A DNA stretch of 64,000 bases from Propioniciclava flava. Lineage in GTDB: Bacteria; Actinomycetota; Actinomycetes; Propionibacteriales; Propionibacteriaceae. This document shows positions 50,041 to 56,610 of this stretch, piece after piece. The stretch's first letter is position 1, and every line of letters begins with the position of its first letter. The notes beneath the pieces were generated by a model that did no database searches, was not told where the DNA came from, and worked only from the letters and a program-made list of their open reading frames with translations. The position numbers and the translations under genes are program-made. The stretch covers positions 1 through 64,000 of the forward strand of contig NZ_PPCV01000005.1 of the NCBI RefSeq assembly GCF_004126535.1. The letters are read 5' to 3'.

Positions 50041-50877
50041 TCAGCGTCCTTCGGCGATGCGGGCGACGTGGAGGGCCAGGTAGGAGACCTCATCGGCGGT
50101 CAGCTCATCGCCCAGGCGCAGTTCGATGATGCCCGCCAGGCGCTCGGCGACAATCGTCGCGTCGGGGTAGGTGGAGCGGATCGCGTCGCTGATGGGCGAA
50201 CTCTCCGAGACGAGTTGCTGATGCTGGCTGACCCGGACGAAGAGATAGCGCAGGTGCGTGATGAAGCGTCCGACGCTGACCGAGTCGTGACCAAGATCAA
50301 GCCCGTACTCGGCCTCGATGACGGAGACGAGTTGATGGATGACTCCGGTCATGCGGTAGGTGAATGTCAGGTCCCCGCTGGCCATACCCGCGTTCACCAG
50401 GTGCAACGCCAGGGCCACCTCTTCAGAGTCGGGCAGCGGCTGTTCCAGATGCTGGTTAACGGCGCTCAGCAGCGCGCGCGCCTGACGAAGCTCATCGGGG
50501 TACAGGTGGGAGACCTCGGCGCGCAGGGGGTATTCGACTGTCAGGCCGCGTGCCGCCCGATGGGTGGCGAAGTTCAAGTGGTCGGCGAGCGCGATCACCA
50601 GGGTGGCGCTGTGGGACACCTGCTCGGCGTCGTCGAGTTCGGGCAGCGTGCGCGAGACGAGTTGAATCATCTCCGGGGGGACGCCAGCCAGGAGCTGGGC
50701 GAGGTGGTCGGGGTCGCGTCCGTCGCTGGGCACGAAGACCCGGATGACTTTCGACGGGTCAACCGGCGAACCGGCCTTGGCCTGAAAGCCGAGACCGCGG
50801 CCGGTGAGGATCACTTCGTCGCCGCTGGCGTCGCGTGCCAAAACCACATTGTTGTTGAAGACGCGCAGCACGGTCAT
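50041..50877 (-). CDS. BglG/LicT-family transcription antiterminator
   Basis: A 278-residue RNA-binding regulator. Residues 1-57 are the CAT RNA-binding domain (MTVLRVFNNNVVLARDASGD; VILTGRGLGFQAKAG), followed by two PRD domains with His residues phosphorylated by the PTS (HSATLVIALADHLNF; LALHLVNAG; FITHLRYLFVR; YLALHVARIAEGR). It should bind the RAT in the PTS leader and prevent termination when sugar is present. It lies downstream of the PTS gene rather than before it, an order that lets read-through feed its own synthesis. Confidence 0.92.
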   Translation of the reverse strand: MTVLRVFNNNVVLARDASGDEVILTGRGLGFQAKAGSPVDPSKVIRVFVPSDGRDPDHLAQLLAGVPPEMIQLVSRTLPELDDAEQVSHSATLVIALADHLNFATHRAARGLTVEYPLRAEVSHLYPDELRQARALLSAVNQHLEQPLPDSEEVALALHLVNAGMASGDLTFTYRMTGVIHQLVSVIEAEYGLDLGHDSVSVGRFITHLRYLFVRVSQHQQLVSESSPISDAIRSTYPDATIVAERLAGIIELRLGDELTADEVSYLALHVARIAEGR

Positions 50878-51016
50878 GTCTGGCGTCTCACTGGGCACAC
50901 GTTCGGAAATGCTCAGCTCACCTCGTTTGGGGGATCGTGGGAGTGGGGACCGTCATCGGCGACGGTGACCACGGTAATGGGCGTGCGGGGGGTGTGTCGA
51001 AGGAACGGCGTCATGC

Positions 51017-51052
51017 GTGAGGGGCCCGCCCCGATGGAGGCGGGCCCCTCAC
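51017..51052 (-). terminator. hairpin after the PTS gene
   Basis: A perfect 14-bp stem, GTGAGGGGCCCGCC (51017-51030) against 51039-51052 with an 8-nt loop, just beyond the PTS stop codon and before the antiterminator gene. Confidence 0.7.
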
Positions 51053-51060
51053 GCCGTGAT

Positions 51061-53073
51061 TCAGCGCGTGACGTCGATGATGGGGGCGCCCACCGCGACG
51101 CTGTCGCCCGTGATCGGCGTGACGTCCGTCATCGACTTGGTATTGGTGACGGTCACCACCGTGGTGGTGTCGAACCCGGCCGCCCTCACCTTGTCGAAAT
51201 CGACGGTGGCGAGCAGGTCGCCCTTGTTCACCTTCTGGCCCTTGGCGACGGCGACCTCGAACCCGTCGCCCTTCATCTGGACCGTGTCGATACCGACGTG
51301 CACCAGGACCTCAACGCCAGTGTCGGTCTTGATCCCGAACGCGTGCCCGGTCTTGGTCACCGTGGCGATCGTGCCTGCCACGGGGGAGTACACCTGGTTC
51401 TCGGTGGGCTTGATGCCCACGCCGTCGCCCAGCGTCTTGGAGGCGAAGACCTTGTCCTCGACCTCGGTGACGGGGATCACCGTCCCGGCGAGCGGTGACC
51501 CGATGACCACCTGGACTCCGGTGAGGTTCTCAGCCGGAGCAGCCGATGCCACCGACGTGGTGACGGCGGCCGCGGGGGCGGACTCTGCGGCCGCAGCGGC
51601 GGGAACCGGATCCTTGTAGCCGGAGACGATGACCAGAGCCATCGCGACGAAGAAGGCGGCCGCGACGGCGATGGCGTAGATCCACATCGGAGAGAAGACC
51701 GGGATCGTCAGCAGCGAAGTGAAGGCGAACACGGACGTCTTCACGCCGCCGACGGTGGCACCCAGGATACCGATGATCAGACCGCCGGTCAGACACCCGA
51801 CGAGCATGCGCGGGTAGATCCGCTTGAAGCGCAGGTGGATGCCATACAGCGACGGCTCCGAGATGCCGCCGAACAGGCCAGCGAGCAAGGCGCCGGTGGC
51901 CGTCTGACGCATCTGGGTGTCCTTGTCACGCATCGACAAGACCAGCACGCCCGCGGTGGCGCCGAAGCAGGCGAAGTTCCATGCGCCCATCGGGCCCTGG
52001 ATGAAGTCATAGCCCAGCGTGTTGATGTTGACGAGCATGAGCGCATTCAGCGGCCAGTGCAGGCCCAGGGGCACCAGGAACGGGTAGATCAGCGGGATGA
52101 TGATCGCGAACACGATGGGAGCGTTCGTGTTGAGCCAGGCCAGCCCGCCGCCCAGGCCGTTGCCGAGCCAGATGCCCAACGGGCCGAGCAGGAACGCGGT
52201 GACCGGGATCATGATCGCCATCGACAGGAACGGGACGAACACCATCTGAACGTTCTCGGGGAAGATCTTCTTCAGCAGGCGATACAGGGGCGCCAGCAGG
52301 GCAACCATGATCAGGGGGACGAAGACCTGGCCGCCATAGTCGTTGAGCTGCATGGGCAGACCGAAGACGCTGGCCACGCACTCGTTGGTGCCCAACGTCG
52401 CATTGACGTGGCAGACCACGCCGGGGATGCCGCTGTCCTTGGCGCTGAGGCTCATGAAGTTCGGCGTCATGAGCGCACCCATGATGGTCGCGCCAACCCA
52501 GGGGTCGACGTTGAGCTTCTTCGCCGCGTTGTAGGCGACCATGATCGGCAGGAAGTAGAACACGGCCCGCCACATGGCATCGACGAACACCCAGGTCGCC
52601 GGCTTGTCGGCGGCGCGGAAGTCGACGATGCCCAAAGCGTCGAGGACCGCGGCAAACGCGATGATCAGCGAGGCGCCCAACAGCACCCCCAGCAGGGGAC
52701 GGAAAGAGTCGGAGAGGTACTCGAAGAAGGCGTCGATCCACCAGATCTTGCCGCGCGCCTTGGAGCGGGCGGCCGCCTTGATGTCGGCATCGCTGGGGGC
52801 CTGCGCGCCACCGGACATGCTGGGCAGGTTCATGATGTCGGAGTAGACGCTTTGTACTCCGCCACCAATGACGACCTGGTAGCGATCACCGCTTTGGGGG
52901 ACCGCCCCCATCACGCCCGGGATCTGGTCGACCTTGGCGGAATCGACCTTGGATGCGTCGCGCAACTGGAACCGCAGTCGCGTGGCGCAGTGGGTCAGGC
53001 TCTCGATGTTCTCGGGGCCCCCCACCTCGTCGACGATCGCCTGTGCGGCTGATCGCGTGGTGTTGGTTGTCAT
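51061..53073 (-). CDS. PTS permease IIBCA, beta-glucoside/sucrose family
   Basis: A 670-residue permease. The IIB domain at the N-terminus has its phospho-Cys in ENIESLTHCATRLRFQLRD. The IIC channel spans about 110-480 with ten or so helices (NALMLVNINTLGYDFIQGPM; GGISEPSLYGIHLRFKR). An Ala-rich linker leads to the IIA domain, whose phospho-His lies in VLVHVGIDTVQMKG. It imports and phosphorylates a sugar; beta-glucoside or sucrose are the family's usual substrates. No glycosidase is in the window. AGGACAC precedes the ATG. Expression is controlled by the RAT/terminator in its leader. Confidence 0.93.
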   Translation of the reverse strand: MTTNTTRSAAQAIVDEVGGPENIESLTHCATRLRFQLRDASKVDSAKVDQIPGVMGAVPQSGDRYQVVIGGGVQSVYSDIMNLPSMSGGAQAPSDADIKAAARSKARGKIWWIDAFFEYLSDSFRPLLGVLLGASLIIAFAAVLDALGIVDFRAADKPATWVFVDAMWRAVFYFLPIMVAYNAAKKLNVDPWVGATIMGALMTPNFMSLSAKDSGIPGVVCHVNATLGTNECVASVFGLPMQLNDYGGQVFVPLIMVALLAPLYRLLKKIFPENVQMVFVPFLSMAIMIPVTAFLLGPLGIWLGNGLGGGLAWLNTNAPIVFAIIIPLIYPFLVPLGLHWPLNALMLVNINTLGYDFIQGPMGAWNFACFGATAGVLVLSMRDKDTQMRQTATGALLAGLFGGISEPSLYGIHLRFKRIYPRMLVGCLTGGLIIGILGATVGGVKTSVFAFTSLLTIPVFSPMWIYAIAVAAAFFVAMALVIVSGYKDPVPAAAAAESAPAAAVTTSVASAAPAENLTGVQVVIGSPLAGTVIPVTEVEDKVFASKTLGDGVGIKPTENQVYSPVAGTIATVTKTGHAFGIKTDTGVEVLVHVGIDTVQMKGDGFEVAVAKGQKVNKGDLLATVDFDKVRAAGFDTTTVVTVTNTKSMTDVTPITGDSVAVGAPIIDVTR

Positions 53074-53116
53074 GCCTGTGTCCTGTCCTTGTGTTTCCGT
53101 TCCCGACCCCGAACGC

Positions 53117-53163
53117 AAAAAAGACCTGAGACGCCGCACGGACAGTGCAGTGACTCAGGTCTT
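53117..53163 (-). terminator. conditional intrinsic terminator in the PTS leader
   Basis: On the minus strand AAGACCTGAG (53154-53163) pairs with CTCAGGTCTT (53121-53130), followed by a U-run (53117-53122). An inner GCAC/GTGC stem extends it. It lies 44 nt before the PTS start codon. Confidence 0.88.
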
Positions 53164-53186
53164 GCCCCGGGATCGGGTAGCAACCC
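53157..53186 (-). promoter_or_regulatory. ribonucleic antiterminator (RAT) for BglG/LicT-type protein
   Basis: The minus strand reads GGGTTGCTAC, a short loop, then GGGGCAAGACCTGA. This matches the bgl/lic/sac RAT pattern GG.TTG.TAC...GGCAA.ACCTGA. Its last bases are the 5' arm of the terminator stem, so folding of the RAT with bound antiterminator excludes termination. Confidence 0.88.
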
Positions 53187-53209
53187 TGCTGAGCGGAAGC
53201 TCAAGTACG

Positions 53210-53215
53210 ACTATA
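53210..53215 (-). promoter_or_regulatory. -10 hexamer TATAGT of the PTS operon
   Basis: TATAGT on the minus strand lies about 24 nt before the RAT, a fitting distance for a short leader. A TTTCAC-like -35 stands 17 nt further up, weak. Confidence 0.5.
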
Positions 53216-53334
53216 GCACGACGTGAGGCGCGGTGAAAGTGGCCTTCGGTCGTACGCGCCCCACATAGCGAGGCCTGGAAAAGGTGGCGGTGCCGGGGTT
53301 TGGAAGAATGCGTAAGGCACGCGCGGCGTTTCGT

Positions 53335-53340
53335 TAGGGT
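53335..53340 (+). promoter_or_regulatory. -10 hexamer TAGGGT, leaderless start of the PfkB kinase
   Basis: TAGGGT stands 6 nt before the ATG at 53347; no ribosome site is present. Confidence 0.5.
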
Positions 53341-53346
53341 GACGCC

Positions 53347-54333
53347 ATGACAACGACGGAGTCGGCGATCCTGTGCGTCGGAGAAGCGCTCATCGATGTG
53401 GTGCGACGCCCGGGCTGTGAGGCGTCCGAGCATGTTGGCGGGAGCCTGCTGAACGTGGCTGCCGGGATGGCCGCCCTAGGCGTCCCCACTCATCTGGCGT
53501 CCTGGTGGGGCCAGGATGCTCGGGGGGAGAGGCTGGCGGCGTTCGCGCGCGCGGCCGGTGTAGCGATCGTTCCCGGCACCGCCGGTGCGAAGGCCACGCC
53601 GATCGCCCAGGCCGACCTGGATGCCGATGGGCAGGCGCGCTACACGTTCGACCTGACCTGGGAACTCCCCACGCTGCCCACCGAGGGGATCGAGCACATC
53701 CACACCGGAAGCCTCGCGGCCACCGTCGAGCCTGGCGGCAGTGCTGTCGCTGCCGAGATGGCTCGGCTCCGGTCGTCGGCGACCATCTCTTACGACCCGA
53801 ATGCCCGCCCCGCGATCATGGGTTCCCCTGCAGCGGTGGTGGAACGCGTCGAGGCGCTGGTGGCTCTCAGCGACGTCGTCAAGGCTAGCGACGAGGATTT
53901 GATGTGGCTGTACCCCGACGTGCCGCCCGCCACGACGCTGGAGCGCTGGGGGACGCTGGGGCCCACGCTGGTGGTGATGACCCGGGGCGCGCGGGGAGCC
54001 TTGGCGCGGCTGGCTCATGTGGACACCAGCTTGGAGGTGGCCGCCCCGTCGGTGCAGGTAGGCGACACGGTCGGCGCCGGTGACTCCTTCATGGCCGGAT
54101 TGTTGGCCGGATTGCGTCAGGCGGGCCTGCTGGGTGGGCCCGCAGCGCGGGAACGGTTGCGTCGGGCCCGCTGGGAAGACCTCGCCGTCCCGCTACGGCA
54201 GGCAGCGCTGACCAGTGCGGTCACCGTGGGTCGTGCGGGCGCCTACGCCCCTGGGCCTGACGAGGTCGCCGCCCTGAATGCGGCCGACACCGCTTCCTCA
54301 GTAGCGGCGCTTGAGGCTCACGATCACCGCTGA
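53347..54333 (+). CDS. PfkB-family carbohydrate kinase (fructokinase-like)
   Basis: A 328-residue sugar kinase. The N-terminal signature CVGEALIDVV and GGSLLNVAAGMAALG, and the C-terminal DTVGAGDSFMAGLLAGLRQA with the catalytic Asp, are clear. It resembles fructokinases more than ribokinases. It is divergent from the PTS operon; a fructokinase would suit a sucrose PTS, since cleaved sucrose-6-phosphate releases fructose. That link is inference. Confidence 0.88.
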   Translation: MTTTESAILCVGEALIDVVRRPGCEASEHVGGSLLNVAAGMAALGVPTHLASWWGQDARGERLAAFARAAGVAIVPGTAGAKATPIAQADLDADGQARYTFDLTWELPTLPTEGIEHIHTGSLAATVEPGGSAVAAEMARLRSSATISYDPNARPAIMGSPAAVVERVEALVALSDVVKASDEDLMWLYPDVPPATTLERWGTLGPTLVVMTRGARGALARLAHVDTSLEVAAPSVQVGDTVGAGDSFMAGLLAGLRQAGLLGGPAARERLRRARWEDLAVPLRQAALTSAVTVGRAGAYAPGPDEVAALNAADTASSVAALEAHDHR

Positions 54334-54377
54334 CCCCGCGCGGGCCCTCGACGGTTCCGTGCGGGGCCAGCGTCTGC

Positions 54378-55634
54378 CTAGAAGCCGGTGAGGCTGTAGG
54401 GCGGCACCGCAGTGCGGAACAACCGGGCGAGTGCATCGATGCCGTTGGCGGGCCCCTCGATGAGCCCTGCCACGGCCAGCGTGGACGCGTCGACCAGCCC
54501 CATGTAGAGCGAGGCCAAGGCCGTCACATCGACCCGCACCGCTGCCGCGTCGAGAGGCGTCACGTCGGCTGTGTGGTCGGCGACGGTCACACGCCAGGCG
54601 CCTTCGGCGAAGCCCATCGGGTCGGTCACGCTGAACTCGACCGAACCGTCGGCCTCCCACCCGCGCGCGGTCAACGCGGCGGGGACATCCAGCACGCGCA
54701 ACCAGGTGAAGTCCTCCACCCCCGTTGTGGTGACCCGTCGCGGGTCGGTCAACGCCCACTCCAACGGGCTGGTGGGGCTCAGGTTGCGCCAGATGACCTT
54801 CTTGACCAAGTCGATCGAGCCGAGGAACTGCCACAAGGCCAGTTCGGCCTCGGCGTCGACCGCTAGCAGGTCCCTCACCTGGACGGATTCGTCCGCCTCG
54901 TTCATCACGTAGCTCACGACGCCATCGGGCGCCCCCTCGGCGTCGGTGTGAACGGCCACGCGCAACCCGGCGACCGGCGCCTCCTTGTCGTCATCCCACG
55001 CTCCCGACAAGAACGTCGTGTACGTGTGGGGGCGCAGGTGCGAGCCGCGCGTCGAGGCATGGATGCGCGCGAACACTTCGTCACGGATCGTCAGCGCGTC
55101 GGCGGGGGAGACCAGTGCCATGCGGGGTTCTACCTCGCGGTGCCAGGCAGGAGCCGGGAGGGTGGTGAGGGTGACACCGCGCCGTCGGGTCGCGATGCCG
55201 AATCCGAAGCGGCCATAAATGGTGGCCTCGGACGCCGTGAGGGCCGCCAGGGGGATGCCGTCGCGATGGGCGCGCGTCAGGGCATCGGTCATGAGCCGCT
55301 TGAGCACGCCCCGGCGCCGATGCGTGGTCCGCACCGTGACGTCGAACACGTAGAGAGCAGGCACCGGTGCAGCTCCGGCGTTGATGCTGAGGCAGGCCGA
55401 GCCGAAGGTGCCGACCGGGGCGTCCCATTCCGCCGTCACGCCCGGAAGGGCCGAGGTCGCATAGGCGGCGTCCAGTCTCATGTCGATGGCGCTGATGTCG
55501 CGCACCCAGTGGGTGAGCGCATCATCGGATGCATCAGCCATGCCGAAACCCAGTCGCGTGGCGTCCTGCCAGGCCCGCATGGCAGGACTGGCCGGGTCGA
55601 CGACAGGGACAGAGTCGAAACGGACGTCACTCAT
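54378..55634 (-). CDS. Eis-like GNAT acetyltransferase
   Basis: A 418-residue protein with the Eis layout: an N-terminal GNAT domain (VTVRTTHRRRGVLKRLMTDA is the acetyl-CoA loop; ASEATIYGRFGFGIATRRRG), a second GNAT-like domain and a C-terminal SCP2-like domain ending in Phe, whose carboxylate is used in catalysis by Eis. Members acetylate amines such as aminoglycosides or polyamines. The true substrate is unknown. TAGTGT lies 7 nt before the ATG, implying a leaderless start. Confidence 0.85.
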   Translation of the reverse strand: MSDVRFDSVPVVDPASPAMRAWQDATRLGFGMADASDDALTHWVRDISAIDMRLDAAYATSALPGVTAEWDAPVGTFGSACLSINAGAAPVPALYVFDVTVRTTHRRRGVLKRLMTDALTRAHRDGIPLAALTASEATIYGRFGFGIATRRRGVTLTTLPAPAWHREVEPRMALVSPADALTIRDEVFARIHASTRGSHLRPHTYTTFLSGAWDDDKEAPVAGLRVAVHTDAEGAPDGVVSYVMNEADESVQVRDLLAVDAEAELALWQFLGSIDLVKKVIWRNLSPTSPLEWALTDPRRVTTTGVEDFTWLRVLDVPAALTARGWEADGSVEFSVTDPMGFAEGAWRVTVADHTADVTPLDAAAVRVDVTALASLYMGLVDASTLAVAGLIEGPANGIDALARLFRTAVPPYSLTGF

Positions 55635-55641
55635 GCTCGCG

Positions 55642-55647
55642 ACACTA
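55642..55647 (-). promoter_or_regulatory. -10 hexamer TAGTGT, leaderless start of the Eis-like gene
   Basis: On the minus strand TAGTGT ends 7 nt before the ATG at 55634. Confidence 0.45.
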
Positions 55648-55679
55648 ACGCATCGCTGAAGCCCTCAGGCGGTCGCGGC

Positions 55680-55685
55680 TAGGCT
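55680..55685 (+). promoter_or_regulatory. -10 hexamer TAGGCT before the DUF2344 gene
   Basis: TAGGCT stands 8 nt before the GTG at 55694 and supports that start over a GTG 15 codons in. Confidence 0.45.
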
Positions 55686-55693
55686 GTCGACCC

Positions 55694-56413
55694 GTGACGA
55701 AAGCCGCGCGACGCCAGCCCGAGCAGCAAGCACCCCCCGTGCAAAAGCTCCAGATCCGCTACGCCAAGCGAGGGCGGGCCCGGTTCACCTCCCATCGGGA
55801 CTTCGCCCGCGCCTTCGAGCGAGCGTTGCGTCGTGCCGGTGTGCCGATGGCATACAGCTCTGGTTTCAATCCGCACCCGCGTATCTCGTTCGCGAACGCC
55901 TCGCCGACCGGGGCGGCGACTGAGGCGGAGTACCTGGAGATCGGGTTGACGCGTCGGGTGGATCCACAGGCCGTCGTGGCATCGTTGGACGCCGCCTTGC
56001 CGCACGGCCTTGACGTCCTCGCTGCGGTGGAGGCCACGGGCCCGCTCGCGGACCAACTCGCTGTTTCCGCATGGCGCATCTCGGTGCCCGGCGCGGATGT
56101 GGAAGCCCTAGCCGAAGCGGTCTCTGCCCTGTGGGCAAGCGAACAAACAGAAGTTCAGCGGATGACCAAGGCGGGGCTGCGCTCCTTTGATGCCCGCGCA
56201 GCGATCATCGCGATGCATGTCGAGGGCAAGGAAGTGGAGGTCGTCCTCGCCCACGGGACGCCACTGGTGCGCCCCGATGACGTGGTGAAGGCGCTGGTTG
56301 CCGTCGGGCCTGGATTCGTCCTGGGGGATCCCCCCATCCTCACGCGACTGGCTCAAGGACGCTGGGTCGAGGGTCGGGTGCTGGGCCCCTTCGAGGGTGC
56401 CCCCGGCGCGTAA
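55694..56413 (+). CDS. TIGR03936 (DUF2344) radical-SAM-linked protein
   Basis: A 239-residue protein. Residues 17-60 hold the family signature: LQIRYAKRGRARFTSHRDFA, then RALRRAGVPMAYSSGFNPHP. The rest is the variable DUF2344 fold. This protein is named for its constant link to the TIGR03960 radical SAM protein, with which it is often fused or adjacent, and to rne, which does follow here. Its molecular role is not established. The radical SAM partner is 25 kb upstream in the same direction. Confidence 0.85.
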   Translation: MTKAARRQPEQQAPPVQKLQIRYAKRGRARFTSHRDFARAFERALRRAGVPMAYSSGFNPHPRISFANASPTGAATEAEYLEIGLTRRVDPQAVVASLDAALPHGLDVLAAVEATGPLADQLAVSAWRISVPGADVEALAEAVSALWASEQTEVQRMTKAGLRSFDARAAIIAMHVEGKEVEVVLAHGTPLVRPDDVVKALVAVGPGFVLGDPPILTRLAQGRWVEGRVLGPFEGAPGA

Positions 56414-56578
56414 GGCTGGGGTTTGGGGCGCTCGTATGGAAGGATGGGATCCGGTCGGACGCCTTTGGTGATCGACCGGGTGCCAGGCCGCGACGAGATC
56501 GTCGACCGCGGCGGGTCGCCCCAGAAACGCTAGCTTCGTCGCGCCACGGTGCCTCTGCCCGGCGCGCGACCTACTGTA

Positions 56579-56596
56579 CGGCGGGCTTGCCCGCCG
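56579..56596 (+). promoter_or_regulatory. rne: hairpin in the rne 5' leader
   Basis: CGGCGGGC-TT-GCCCGCCG, an 8-bp perfect stem, ends 5 nt before the GAGGAG ribosome site of rne. Feedback on rne translation or decay is possible. The 200-base gap before rne holds no gene. Confidence 0.4.
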
Positions 56597-56610
56597 CGTG
56601 AGGAGAGCAC

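Noticed and set aside
50034-50043. palindrome TGACGCGTCA, also found at the clpP2 stop near 13048
   Set aside because: Both copies arise at stop codons followed by similar bases; a shared regulatory role is unlikely with two copies.
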